Assembly: GCA_937127445.1 (NCBI GenBank)
Contig: CAKZLY010000022.1
Coordinates: 1-47,859, forward strand
Source: Eximiradius sp.
GTDB taxonomy: Bacteria; Bacteroidota; Ignavibacteria; Kapaibacteriales; UBA2268
Length of the DNA: 47,859 nucleotides
Direction of reading: 5' to 3'
In this document: piece by piece, positions 18,802 through 28,016 of the stretch
Position numbering within the stretch: the first letter of the stretch is position 1
Layout: every line of letters starts with the position of its first letter
Program-made: the position numbers and the translations under genes
Notes under the pieces: model-generated
Seen by the model: the letters and a program-made list of their open reading frames with translations, nothing else
What the model was told of the DNA's origin: nothing
The model's database searches: none

Positions 18802-19350
18802 TTATTTACAATTTTCAATTAAAAACTTTTCAATATTAAGCAGAGAATTTGGTTTATCCAAACCGAAATAATTGCCTCCAAGGTATGGTTTTAATTCTAT
18901 GTATGGAAATTTGTGTAACTCAAGGTGGAGCATAGAGCAATTATTGCTTGCAGCTATTCTTTGAATATACAATGGAGAAAAGATAGATAATTTATCAGGA
19001 TTAATTACTTTCCCGACTAAACCAATTACTTGCCCTTGCTTTATGTGTTGGTGTTTACTAACAAAAATTTTTTTCATCTCAGCATACTTTAAAATATAAT
19101 CATATTTAAAAGATTTAATTAAAACAAAATAAGTAACATCCCAATAATATATGATATTTGGACCAGTAAAAGTTCCAATCTCTAAAACATAGCCATTTTC
19201 ACAAGATAATACAGGAGTACTTTCCTCGCAATAGAAATCAATACCACAATGAAAACGGTCCCCACGACTTTCCCAAAATGAACCTTTTTCAGGAAAGCGT
19301 GGGAGACAATTTAATTCATAATTTTCTATAGGAAGAATAAACTTATGCAT
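18802..19350 (-). CDS. M23/LytM-like protein lacking both catalytic histidines
   Basis: A 182-residue protein with a LytM (M23) fold: the zinc motif HCGIDFY (His34, Asp38), VLSCENGYVLEIG, and a K-x-GQVIGLVG block at 104-113 before LHLELHK (zinc His142). In active enzymes the sequence is YAH in the middle and HxH at the end. Here the first becomes YAE (Glu91) and the first His of HxH is Met140. Both general-base histidines are gone while the zinc ligands stay, which suggests a binding or regulatory role. No signal peptide is seen (MHKFILPIENYELN). The start overlaps the last base of the C26 gene, so the two are translationally coupled. Confidence 0.75.
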   Translation of the reverse strand: MHKFILPIENYELNCLPRFPEKGSFWESRGDRFHCGIDFYCEESTPVLSCENGYVLEIGTFTGPNIIYYWDVTYFVLIKSFKYDYILKYAEMKKIFVSKHQHIKQGQVIGLVGKVINPDKLSIFSPLYIQRIAASNNCSMLHLELHKFPYIELKPYLGGNYFGLDKPNSLLNIEKFLIENCK

Positions 19351-20120
19351 TACTTTTTAAATTGTTTAGCTAAGTTAAGAAATTCAATTCCCAACGGCAA
19401 AGATAATTGGCTATTACTCATACGTTCTGGATGCCATTGTACAGCAATAATTGGAGATTTATCAGAATCATCGAGCCACTCGAATCCTTCAACAATTCCG
19501 TCTTCCGCAAGCGCGTTTGGAACTAGTCCAAGCGCTAAATATTCGACAGCCTGATGATGGGAAGAAGTCACATTATCTCGGAGAACGCCTGTAATTTTGT
19601 TTAACTTTGTGTTCGGAAGTATATCAACTGCATGACATTTTTGAAACTTATCATTGCATTGATGAGAAATATTGGATGGATGATCTTGAGGAATATCAAC
19701 GATCAATGTTCCACCAAGAGCTACATTTAGAATCTGCATACCTCGACAGATTGCTAAAATTGGCATTTTCAAAAGTAAAGCCTTTTCAATTAATTTAAAT
19801 TCCAGTGTGTCTCTTTCAAGATTAATCTGACAACGAGATGAATCTGCTTCTTTTCCATATCGACCCGGATGAACATCTGCACCACCAGATAGAACCAAAC
19901 CTTGACAAGTTTCCAATAATTTGGCTGCCTCGTCAGGTGAATAATTAATCATATCAACAATTTCAATATCAATCCCAGCGCTTTTAAGCCATTCTCCATA
20001 TAATAAATAAAAGTCCGAACCACTTGCTTTTGATATTGCAATTCTAAGTGGCTCGGATTGAACAGATTGAGATAAAAGCATTGTGGTCATTATTATAAAC
20101 AATAGTTTTGACATATACAT
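19350..20120 (-). CDS. Exported C26 gamma-glutamyl hydrolase-like protein
   Basis: A 256-residue class I amidotransferase fold of the PuuD/C26 type. LVLSGGADVHPGRY at about 75-88 and ICRGMQILNVALGG place the nucleophile Cys near residue 124; SSHHQAVE follows, and the His-Glu pair is in AVQWHPERM. Members cut gamma-glutamyl bonds, for example of gamma-glutamyl-GABA. Unlike PuuD, the protein starts with what looks like a signal peptide (MSKLLFIIMTTMLLSQSVQS), which would put it in the periplasm. The start may be the ATG at 20120 or at 20114. It begins two bases after the pgk stop and is coupled to the M23-like gene. Confidence 0.82.
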   Translation of the reverse strand: MYMSKLLFIIMTTMLLSQSVQSEPLRIAISKASGSDFYLLYGEWLKSAGIDIEIVDMINYSPDEAAKLLETCQGLVLSGGADVHPGRYGKEADSSRCQINLERDTLEFKLIEKALLLKMPILAICRGMQILNVALGGTLIVDIPQDHPSNISHQCNDKFQKCHAVDILPNTKLNKITGVLRDNVTSSHHQAVEYLALGLVPNALAEDGIVEGFEWLDDSDKSPIIAVQWHPERMSNSQLSLPLGIEFLNLAKQFKK

Positions 20121-20122
20121 TC

Positions 20123-21313
20123 TTAAATTTCTAATGCAACAACACCCGGAAGCTCTTTTCCTTCTAAAAATTCAAGCGATGCTCCACCGCCCGTTGAAAC
20201 GTGTGATACTTTTTTATCGAAGCCCATTTGATTAATAGCAGCAGCTGAATCACCGCCACCAACAATAGTTACAGCACCATTTTCGGTAGCTTTAGCAAGA
20301 GATTCAGCAATAGCATAAGTTCCCTTTGCAAAATTGGACATTTCAAAAACTCCCATTGGGCCGTTCCAAACAACTGTTTTTGCCTGCGAGATAATCCTTG
20401 CAAATTCTTCTTGCGTTTTTGGTCCGATATCCATTCCAATATCTCCATCCCCTATTTCATCAGCTGAAACAACCTTAATATTTGCTTCATTTTCGAACTT
20501 GTCTGCAACAACAATATCAACAGGAAGCAATAATTGTACGTTATTTTCTTTTGCTTTATTTAACAAATTAGCTGCTAATTCAATTTTATCGTCTTCTAAA
20601 ATTGACTTGCCAATATTGTATCCCATAGCTTTGTAGAAAGTAAAAATCATTCCTCCGCCAATAATTATAGTATTGCATTTATCAAAAAGATTATTTATAA
20701 CATCAATTTTACCAGAAATTTTCGCTCCACCGATTACAGCAACAAATGGCTTTATTGGAGATTTTAAAGCTTTGTTTAAATAATCGAGTTCATTTTTCAT
20801 AAGAAAGCCGGCATATCTTTCTTCAAAGAGCTTTGCAACCGCTTCGGTCGAAGAATGAGCTCTATGAGCAGAACCAAAAGCATCATTTACATAAGCATCT
20901 CCTAAGCGTGCTAATTTTTTGGCAAATTCCATGTCATTTTTTTCTTCTTCGGAATAAAAACGAACATTTTCGAGTAAAACAATTTCTCCTGGAACAGCCG
21001 ACTTAACTGCTTTTTCTGCAACCTCTCCTATACAATCTTCTGCAAACAAAATTTTATAGCCGTATTTTTCAATTAAATGTTCTGCAACTGGTTTCAGCGA
21101 ATATTTTGGGTTACGTTCTCCTTTCGGACGACCAAGATGTGACATAATCACCGGGATACCACCATCGTCAATGATATAGTCAATCGTTGGAAGAGTCATT
21201 TTTATGCGTGTGTCGTCTGCAACTTTTCCATCTTTATCGTATGGAACATTGAAATCAACACGCACCAAGACATTTTTTCCATCAAAATTACCATCAAGAA
21301 TTGATTTTATCAT
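20123..21313 (-). CDS. pgk: Phosphoglycerate kinase
   Basis: A 396-residue glycolytic enzyme that transfers phosphate between 1,3-bisphosphoglycerate and ADP. It has VRVDFNVPYD (21-30), the DDTRIKMTLPTI and MSHLGRPKGERN segments of substrate binding, KALKSPIKPFVAVIGGAKISGKI, WNGPMGVFE and the nucleotide motif GGGDSAAAINQ near the end. AAGGA lies in front of the ATG. Cytoplasmic. It is part of the long minus-strand gene run, 69 bases behind the MEMO-family gene. Confidence 0.97.
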   Translation of the reverse strand: MIKSILDGNFDGKNVLVRVDFNVPYDKDGKVADDTRIKMTLPTIDYIIDDGGIPVIMSHLGRPKGERNPKYSLKPVAEHLIEKYGYKILFAEDCIGEVAEKAVKSAVPGEIVLLENVRFYSEEEKNDMEFAKKLARLGDAYVNDAFGSAHRAHSSTEAVAKLFEERYAGFLMKNELDYLNKALKSPIKPFVAVIGGAKISGKIDVINNLFDKCNTIIIGGGMIFTFYKAMGYNIGKSILEDDKIELAANLLNKAKENNVQLLLPVDIVVADKFENEANIKVVSADEIGDGDIGMDIGPKTQEEFARIISQAKTVVWNGPMGVFEMSNFAKGTYAIAESLAKATENGAVTIVGGGDSAAAINQMGFDKKVSHVSTGGGASLEFLEGKELPGVVALEI

Positions 21314-21382
21314 AGCTAATTCCTTTTTGAAGTGGAACAGTTTAAAATTGTAAAGATAAACAGAAAGCCAAAATATTGTATA

Positions 21383-22597
21383 TTATTTAAATAGAGCAAT
21401 AGATGCAAAAGAAACAGCTGACTTTGTTGGCACCTCGTTCCAAATTGCATAATCAATTAATTTTCCTTTTGTAGGATTAATTAATTGCATCAAGGCATAA
21501 ATTGACGAGACACCACAAATTTTCCATTTATCTTGATCTGCAATTATTTTGTCAAAAAATGTGTTTCTGTCACCTCGTTCGATGGAGTTAATAAGTATCC
21601 TATCTTCAATTTCCAACTGCTTAAGACGGGTTTCAGCATCAAAATCATCGCCAAATTTTCTTCCAATATGTGCAAAATCTACACTTGCTATGAACATTAC
21701 TTTTTTGCTTGATTTTTCAATAACTTCATTAAGAGAAGCCAAAAGATTGTTAATGCTATCGTTTTCGGGTAATTGTCCATTTACTATAAATTCGTATGGA
21801 GATCCAACAAGAATAGGCAGAATTTTGAAATTATTTTTGAAAAAATATTTGAGCAACACAACTTGATATTCAACAGAATGCTCAAATTTATGAGAAAAAT
21901 CGCCAATTGTAAGTTTTTTTCCAATTTTTTCTTTCAAATTATTAAGAATTTCGAGGTCGCATTCTGCAACTCCGAGAGGGGTCTGATAAGGTTTTTCAGA
22001 AAAGATAAAATAGTCTGAATATGAGCGATGAGAAGTTCCAAAGATCACAAATAAATCATATTGATTTTCTGCAATTGAGCTATATCCTTTTGCATAGACA
22101 TCCGTAGTTAAATGACCTATTGAAAAATCTATATGCGGCAGAATCAATGCAGCAGGTTCATTTTCAAATTTAATATCGATGAATTTTTTGAAATATTCTG
22201 ATGCGAAAGCAAGAAATTCATTGGCTGTTTCCGGATATGAACTATTTGCTGTAAGCATAGGTCGATATGGCTCTATGGAATATTGCTCCTGCACTTCTTT
22301 TAGTCTTTGGAAATAATTAGCAGAAAGCAAATAAGCATTTTTATCCAGAAATCGCAAAGAATCTTCAATTAACTTATAAATCTCATCATTTTCCACTTCA
22401 TTCTTTAACTGCTGAAAGGTAAAAGCACCATTTAGAGAGCGAAGCAGAATATAAAAATCCTTCGTCAACATCAAATTCTGATTTGCTATGCCAAATGGAT
22501 CTTGCAAGATGATATATTTTTCGCCATCTATAATTGTTTCCACCGTATCGATATCATATCTCAATGGAGAAATAAGTTGTTCGGTCATATCATTCAT
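21383..22597 (-). CDS. MEMO1-family protein (AmmeMemoRadiSam system protein B) with N-terminal extension
   Basis: A 404-residue protein. I start it at ATG 22597 because it overlaps the menA stop as ATGA. About 145 N-terminal residues (DGEKYIILQDPFGIANQNLM..., NGAFTFQQLKNEV) form an extra domain with a PqqD-like, winged-helix flavour. The rest is MEMO: LPHIDFSIGH, FGTSHRSYSDYF, HSVEYQVVLLKY, SVDFAHIGRKFG and ICGVSSIYALM hold the His, His, His and Cys that match the metal-site residues of human MEMO1. In many microbes the family goes with an AMMECR1 protein and a radical SAM enzyme; neither is in this window. The reaction is unknown. Confidence 0.88.
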   Translation of the reverse strand: MNDMTEQLISPLRYDIDTVETIIDGEKYIILQDPFGIANQNLMLTKDFYILLRSLNGAFTFQQLKNEVENDEIYKLIEDSLRFLDKNAYLLSANYFQRLKEVQEQYSIEPYRPMLTANSSYPETANEFLAFASEYFKKFIDIKFENEPAALILPHIDFSIGHLTTDVYAKGYSSIAENQYDLFVIFGTSHRSYSDYFIFSEKPYQTPLGVAECDLEILNNLKEKIGKKLTIGDFSHKFEHSVEYQVVLLKYFFKNNFKILPILVGSPYEFIVNGQLPENDSINNLLASLNEVIEKSSKKVMFIASVDFAHIGRKFGDDFDAETRLKQLEIEDRILINSIERGDRNTFFDKIIADQDKWKICGVSSIYALMQLINPTKGKLIDYAIWNEVPTKSAVSFASIALFK

Positions 22598-23478
22598 CTC
22601 AAAATAAAGCTTAAACAAAATATTAAGCAAAAGAATAGCATAAGAATAGAATTTAATGCTATAAGTAAGTTTAGTTTCTCACCGGATTTACGAGTAATAT
22701 CTATCATCAGTTTAGCAGCAATTGGCAAACTAATTAAGACAAATAAAAAAATTAAATTACTGGTAATATAGCTTAGTATTATTGGTGGGATGTAGCTTAG
22801 TAACACAAACGCTTTAAAAAGATACAGAGCATTCTGTCGGCCTATTTTAACAGCAAGTGTAATTTTGCCAACTTTTCTGTCAGTATCGATATCGCGAATA
22901 TTATTGATAGCCAAAAGATTAACAGAATGAAACGCAGGAGTCAAAGAAGAAAGCAGTGAAATTAGATTTACCTCTCTTGTGAAAACATAGAAAGTGCCAT
23001 TTACTGCAACTAATCCAAAAAAAATAAAAACAAAGATTTCGCCCAGCCCTTTATATGCAAGTGGATAAGGACCGCCTGTATAAGCAAAAGCAAAAAATAG
23101 GGAAAGAATTCCTACAATCAATATATAAATATCTGAATATTCGACAATTTCAAGCCCTATTGTAAATGTAATAACAGTTAAAAAAATTGAAACAAGCGAC
23201 ATCTCATTAGGTGAAATAATTCCGGAGGCAACCATCCTTTTGGGCCCAATTCTTTCATTGGTATCAGCACCTCGCTTGAAATCATACAATTCATTAAAAT
23301 AATTAGATAAAATTTGTATAAAAACAGCACAGATCAAAATAAGAACAAATATTTTAAAACTAATATAGCTATAATTTGAAGCAGCAGCAGTTCCAATAAG
23401 AACTGGGACTACACTTGCAGCAAGAGTTTTGGGTCTTGTTGCTATAATAAACACCCTTATTTTGTCTATTGCGTTCAT
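22594..23478 (-). CDS. menA: 1,4-Dihydroxy-2-naphthoate polyprenyltransferase
   Basis: A 294-residue UbiA-superfamily membrane enzyme with eight or nine helices. The first Asp-rich site is in NYFNELYDFKRGADTNER (about 63-80) and the second in NNIRDIDTDRKVGK (about 191-204); the start, ATRPKTLAASVVPVLIG, is typical for MenA. It attaches the prenyl tail to DHNA in menaquinone synthesis, so the organism probably respires with menaquinone. The other men genes are not here. It begins two bases after argS and overlaps the MEMO gene. Confidence 0.92.
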   Translation of the reverse strand: MNAIDKIRVFIIATRPKTLAASVVPVLIGTAAASNYSYISFKIFVLILICAVFIQILSNYFNELYDFKRGADTNERIGPKRMVASGIISPNEMSLVSIFLTVITFTIGLEIVEYSDIYILIVGILSLFFAFAYTGGPYPLAYKGLGEIFVFIFFGLVAVNGTFYVFTREVNLISLLSSLTPAFHSVNLLAINNIRDIDTDRKVGKITLAVKIGRQNALYLFKAFVLLSYIPPIILSYITSNLIFLFVLISLPIAAKLMIDITRKSGEKLNLLIALNSILMLFFCLIFCLSFILR

Positions 23479-23480
23479 TA

Positions 23481-25118
23481 TTACATCTTTTCAGGCGCAG
23501 AAACACCTAAAATGCTCAATCCATTTGCAAGGACAAATCTTGTTGCTTCGCACAAAGCATATCTTGCCGAAGCAATTTCTAAATGGGAGCCAATTATTCT
23601 ACAATTGTGGTAAAAAGTATGGAAAGCTGAGGCAACTTCCTTCAAGTACTCGGCTAAAATGTATGGTTCAAATTTGTTCGCTGCTTGAAGAACTATGCTT
23701 GGAAACTTATAAATATGTTTTATTAAATTTTGCTCATCGGAATTTGTTAATACTGATAAATCAGGGTTAATAATAATCTGGTGATTTTCGTTCTTGATTT
23801 TGTCAATAATAGAGCATATTCGAGCATGAGCATATTGAAGATAAAAGACAGGATTTTTTTCGCTTTGTTCTTTTGCGAGCGATAAATCAAATTCCAAGTG
23901 AGTGTTTATACTTCTCATCAATAGGAAAAATCTAACAACATCAGCACCGACCTCGTCAATTAAATCATCAAGTGTATAGCTTTTACCAGTGCGCTTACTC
24001 ATTTTTACTTGTTCTCCGTTTTCAGTCAAAGTAACAAATTGATGAATAAGCACTTTAATTTTATCAGTATCGTATCCCATTGCTTTTAAAGCTGCAAGAA
24101 CATCCGGGTAAGTAGCAATATGGTCGGCACCGAATAAATCTATAATCAGGTCAAATTTTCTCTCCAATTTTTCACGGTGGTAAGCAATGTCAGGCAGACG
24201 ATAAGTTGGTTCACCCGAAGATTTAACAATTACTCTATCTTCTTGTAATCCCATTTGAGATAAAGCTAACCATAAAGCTCCATCTTTTTCATAAGCTAAA
24301 TTGTTATTCTTAAAGTACTCAATTACTTCCTTAATTTTACCATCTTTATATAGACTATCTTCATTGAAAAACACGTCTTGTTTTATATTAAGCTTTTCGA
24401 GCGTAGCTTTGATTTTTTGGAAACACCAATTTTCACCAAATTTTCTAATCTGGGATAAATCCTGAAAATCTCCCGTTTTCAACTTATCACCGAAGCTTTT
24501 GTATAAATCAGTAGCGATTTCTTTTACGTAATCCCCGTGATAGCCATCTTCGGGAAAAGGGAAATCTTTATCAACAAAAAGTTGCATATATCGTGCATAA
24601 ATTGAATCAGCAAGTACTTTCATCTGGTTGCCAGCATTGTTGAAATAGTACTCGCGAGTAACATCATAACCAATCCATTCAAGTAAATTGGCAACTGTAT
24701 CACCAACAACAGCATTCCTCCCGTGTCCTATGTGAAGAAGTCCAGTAGGATTGACGCTAACATATTCAACATTTGCAGTTTTACCACTTCCGACTAAGCT
24801 TTTACCAAAATTGCCGCCTTGAATTAAAACTTCTGATAACAATTCTGTCCAGAATTTTTCAGTTAATTTGATATTAATAAATCCAGCACCAGCAACAGTA
24901 ATATTGAATATCTTGTCTGGATTAATCTCCAAATTGTTAATAATATCATTTGCTATTGCAATCGGTGATTTTTTCAATTGTTTAGAAAGTTTCATAGCAA
25001 CATTTGTTGAAAAATCACCAAAATCTATGTTTTTAGGTTCTTCGAAATACAAAAAATCAACATCCTTGGCACCAATTTTATCTAATGCAGCAGAAAAAAC
25101 TTCAAATAAATACTTCAT
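23481..25118 (-). CDS. argS: Arginyl-tRNA synthetase
   Basis: A 545-residue class I synthetase. The N-terminal tRNA-contact domain is followed by VNPTGLLHIGHGRNAVVGD with the HIGH motif near 132-135, and by KMSKRTGKSYTLDDL near 374. The C-terminal helical domain (QYAHARICSIIDK, AFHTFYHNCRI) recognises the anticodon. It charges tRNA-Arg with arginine in the cytoplasm. Start and stop of argS and rsfS overlap (TAATG), so the two are coupled. Confidence 0.97.
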   Translation of the reverse strand: MKYLFEVFSAALDKIGAKDVDFLYFEEPKNIDFGDFSTNVAMKLSKQLKKSPIAIANDIINNLEINPDKIFNITVAGAGFINIKLTEKFWTELLSEVLIQGGNFGKSLVGSGKTANVEYVSVNPTGLLHIGHGRNAVVGDTVANLLEWIGYDVTREYYFNNAGNQMKVLADSIYARYMQLFVDKDFPFPEDGYHGDYVKEIATDLYKSFGDKLKTGDFQDLSQIRKFGENWCFQKIKATLEKLNIKQDVFFNEDSLYKDGKIKEVIEYFKNNNLAYEKDGALWLALSQMGLQEDRVIVKSSGEPTYRLPDIAYHREKLERKFDLIIDLFGADHIATYPDVLAALKAMGYDTDKIKVLIHQFVTLTENGEQVKMSKRTGKSYTLDDLIDEVGADVVRFFLLMRSINTHLEFDLSLAKEQSEKNPVFYLQYAHARICSIIDKIKNENHQIIINPDLSVLTNSDEQNLIKHIYKFPSIVLQAANKFEPYILAEYLKEVASAFHTFYHNCRIIGSHLEIASARYALCEATRFVLANGLSILGVSAPEKM

Positions 25119-25582
25119 TATTCTATTTCTCCATTGGATAAAAGAAACAAATCAAAAATTTTGGATTGATCAAGTTTTTTGAGCCTTCCGGCTTCACCAA
25201 GCGTGTAGAAAATCCCATCAGCCCAAAGTTTTTCAATTTGGTAGTATTTACGAGATTTATCAAGCATAATATGTGCAATTACATCAAAGAAGTCAACAAG
25301 TACCCATTCTTTTACTTCAAGTCCCTCACTACGAGGTTTATCTAATTCTATCTGTGTGCAATATTTATAAATTTCATCGATAATCGCTCCTACTTGCGGC
25401 TGGGAATTACAACTACAAATAACAAAAAAATCAGTTGGAGCTGTATCTATTTTTCTCAGGTCAATAACGATAGTATTTACTGCAAGTTTATTTTCACAAA
25501 TCTTTGCAAGCATAGTTGCGAGCTGCTTCGAAGTTTTAGGCTTATTAAGTTTTGCCAATTTATCACCTAAGTTATTAAACAA
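25118..25582 (-). CDS. rsfS: Ribosomal silencing factor RsfS
   Basis: A 154-residue protein of the RsfS/Iojap family. The core VIDLRKIDTAPTDFFVICSC, then QVGAIIDEIYKYC, WVLVDFFDVIAHIMLDKSRKYY and ...LEKLW-like IEKLWAD are standard. RsfS binds ribosomal protein L14 (uL14) and stops subunit joining when nutrients are low. About 35 residues follow the usual end and are not conserved as far as I can tell. No nadD is next to it, although the pair is common elsewhere; nadD is at 14973. Confidence 0.95.
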   Translation of the reverse strand: MFNNLGDKLAKLNKPKTSKQLATMLAKICENKLAVNTIVIDLRKIDTAPTDFFVICSCNSQPQVGAIIDEIYKYCTQIELDKPRSEGLEVKEWVLVDFFDVIAHIMLDKSRKYYQIEKLWADGIFYTLGEAGRLKKLDQSKIFDLFLLSNGEIE

Positions 25583-25618
25583 AAAACAAAAATAGCAAAA
25601 AGTTAGGTAATATTAAAA

Positions 25619-26200
25619 TTAGATAATTATAAATCTCAATGGTAAATCAACAGATTTTGAAATTCCTATTCGTTTCGTAGCAACAAACTCAGCTTTGTAG
25701 TTATCGTCAAGCAAAAATATATTGCTTTGGTTGATTATCTTAAAATTGTCTTGAATGGTAATTCCTAATGCCTGCGTCAATTTCCCTGGGCCATTACACA
25801 AGTTTTTTAAATTATTAGTATTACGATTATACATCATAGTTTCTATCCCAAATAATGGAATAATCGAGCGAATTAATACAGCCGCACCAATATTCTCAGT
25901 CTCAGAGACTATGTTCATACAATAATGAACACCATATGATCGATAAACATAGATAGTTCCTCCATTGGCAAACATTGCAGCATTTCTTTGTGTTTTTCCT
26001 AAGAAAGAATGGCTTGCCTTATCATTTTCTGAAAGATATGCTTCGGTTTCCGATATCCTACCGCCAAGAATAGAGTCTTTGTTATAAACGATTAGCAATT
26101 TACCCAATAAAAATTGAGCAACATCTTTCGTATTTTCTTGAAATTTTTCGCTCGGAATTAGTTTGCCAATTTCATTTAAGGATAAATTTTTATTAGCCAT
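25619..26200 (-). CDS. DNA-3-methyladenine glycosylase (AAG/MPG type)
   Basis: A 193-residue repair enzyme of the AAG/MPG family. LGKLLIVYN (the VAxxLLGKxL region), GRISETEAYLSENDKASHSF with the catalytic Glu, GKTQRNAAMFANGGTIYVYRSYGVHYCMNIV and CNGPGKLTQALGI are all family blocks. It removes alkylated purines from DNA. The reading frame overlaps the end of the BatA-like gene by 25 bases, so it belongs to that operon. Confidence 0.94.
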   Translation of the reverse strand: MANKNLSLNEIGKLIPSEKFQENTKDVAQFLLGKLLIVYNKDSILGGRISETEAYLSENDKASHSFLGKTQRNAAMFANGGTIYVYRSYGVHYCMNIVSETENIGAAVLIRSIIPLFGIETMMYNRNTNNLKNLCNGPGKLTQALGITIQDNFKIINQSNIFLLDDNYKAEFVATKRIGISKSVDLPLRFIII

Positions 26201-27156
26201 ACTCTTAATAATAATTCAATAAAAATCAATAAAAAACAGAATAAATATAAATAATATTTGTATTCAGTATATTCAATTTTTTGAAAAGTAATATAATCAT
26301 TTTTTTCCAATGAACTTATTTTATTATATGTTTCAACCAATTTAATCTCATTTTCGGAATTAAAATATAAGCCGCCAGTTATTTGGGCAATCTCCTTTAA
26401 TGTTTTTTCATCTAAATGAATGTCCACTGCAATTAGCTCACCTGAACCATCAGCATATCTTGGCACAAAGGCTTTGCCCGTTGCTCCAATTCCAACAGTA
26501 TGAATTTTAATATTTCTCTCTTTTGCAATCTCAGCTGATTTGATTGGAGTTATCAATCCACTATTATTAACACCATCTGAAAGAAGTATTATGATTTTAC
26601 TTTCTGATTTTGAGTTTTCAAGAGCGTTTATTGCAGAAGCTATACCCATTCCTATCGCTGTCCCATCTTGCAAAATACCGGATTTAACCTTTTGAAGTTG
26701 AAAAATCAAGTAGCTTGTACTAATTGTAAGTGGACACAACAAAAAGCTTTCAGCAGAATACAAAACAACACCTATTCTATCCTGTTTTCTTTGTTCTATG
26801 AACTTCGAAGCTTTCTCGATGGCTACTTTTAATCTGTTAGGGGGAAAATCCGTTGCAAGCATAGAACCTGAAATATCAATAACAAGAACAATGTCATTGG
26901 ATATGATTTTTTTTTCAATTTGTGTCTCTTTACTAAATGGTTCAGCTATTATTAAAATAATAAATGTAATTAATAAAACCCTTAACAAATGAAGGACTAA
27001 TATTTTAAAATTAAGCCTATTATTTTTACAATACGGCGAAGTACTTGGGAAAACAACAGCACCTTTCTTTGCTATGTTCCAAAAAAACAACAAATATAAA
27101 ATCCAGGCAACTGGAATAAGAAATAGCAAATCAGGATATTTAAAGTAAAAATTCAT
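26176..27156 (-). CDS. BatA-like von Willebrand factor A membrane protein
   Basis: A 326-residue protein started at ATG 27156, which overlaps the stop of the BatD-like gene (ATGA). It has two N-terminal helices (LLFLIPVAWILYLLFFW and LVLHLLRVLLITFIILI), a VWA domain from about 90 to 285 with the MIDAS DISGSM, LLSDGVNNSG and the Thr region, and a last helix at about 300-320. This layout is that of BatA in the Bacteroides aerotolerance operon. Bat proteins with MoxR AAA+ ATPases are thought to act as metal-dependent chaperones of the envelope. No MoxR, BatB, BatC or BatE is in the window. Confidence 0.85.
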   Translation of the reverse strand: MNFYFKYPDLLFLIPVAWILYLLFFWNIAKKGAVVFPSTSPYCKNNRLNFKILVLHLLRVLLITFIILIIAEPFSKETQIEKKIISNDIVLVIDISGSMLATDFPPNRLKVAIEKASKFIEQRKQDRIGVVLYSAESFLLCPLTISTSYLIFQLQKVKSGILQDGTAIGMGIASAINALENSKSESKIIILLSDGVNNSGLITPIKSAEIAKERNIKIHTVGIGATGKAFVPRYADGSGELIAVDIHLDEKTLKEIAQITGGLYFNSENEIKLVETYNKISSLEKNDYITFQKIEYTEYKYYLYLFCFLLIFIELLLRVWLIKIYP

Positions 27157-28016
27157 CGACAATATTTATTAAGTATTTTAACTAAGTTATTTATAATTAA
27201 ATTGATTTCGTCTTTCGAAATGTGCCCGTTATTGTATAATATGTGCTCAATCTTTATTTTTATATTAATAAAACCTGTTAAATCATTCATTTCAAATTTT
27301 TTACTCAATTCTAATTTGATATTATTAGTGTTCATTTCAGAGTAATTTAATCCAATTTGATTAATTAGAAAATGAACCAAAACACAATTAACACTCATAA
27401 CTAAATCATTTTCACTGTACTTATTAATATTTCTTAATATTTTTTGTAATGTTTTGGTATAATTATCTTTGATTCTTTTTCTTTTATAATATTTTATTGC
27501 TACTGCGAAAATTAATAATAGAAATAGAACAATAAAAAACACATATAAATAGTTTTGATTACTATAACTTATAGTGTTTTGATTTGCAAAAATTTTATCA
27601 TAAAAATTAAAATATGGACGATTTGTATCAACTTTTGGATACAAGTATTCAATTTTTAAAGGGCTTAATGTTTCTATTGAAATATTATTATTGTTAATGT
27701 TAGTAAAGATTATCTTAGTTTCAGGAATAATGTAGGATGCTTCCACAAAAGAAGTAATAACGAATTTATATATTATCTTCATTAAACCTGCATCATAAGT
27801 TGTATCAATGTGCTTTTTCAATAAAAATATGTTATCAGGAAGGATAATATTAGGTATTTGAACAGCATAGTTTTGAGGTATATGGATAGTGAGATTAATC
27901 TCATTTGGCGCTCCTATTAATATAGAAGTGTCGGAAACAGCCAGAGAAGCATATCCACAAAAAACTTTTCCCGAGGATATCAATAAGATAAACAAAATAA
28001 TTAATTGAATTCTCAT
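27153..28016 (-). CDS. BatD-like membrane protein
   Basis: A 287-residue protein: signal peptide (1-20), a beta-sandwich periplasmic part (ILIGAPNEINLTIHI..., SYIIPETKIIF), one helix at about 155-176 (YVFFIVLFLLLIFAVAIKYY) and a helical cytoplasmic tail. It fits short BatD or DUF4381-like partners of VWA proteins, but no motif makes that certain. It lies between a lipoprotein gene (four-base overlap) and the BatA-like gene (ATGA overlap). Low GC even for this region, with many Asn and Ile codons. Confidence 0.6.
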   Translation of the reverse strand: MRIQLIILFILLISSGKVFCGYASLAVSDTSILIGAPNEINLTIHIPQNYAVQIPNIILPDNIFLLKKHIDTTYDAGLMKIIYKFVITSFVEASYIIPETKIIFTNINNNNISIETLSPLKIEYLYPKVDTNRPYFNFYDKIFANQNTISYSNQNYLYVFFIVLFLLLIFAVAIKYYKRKRIKDNYTKTLQKILRNINKYSENDLVMSVNCVLVHFLINQIGLNYSEMNTNNIKLELSKKFEMNDLTGFINIKIKIEHILYNNGHISKDEINLIINNLVKILNKYCR

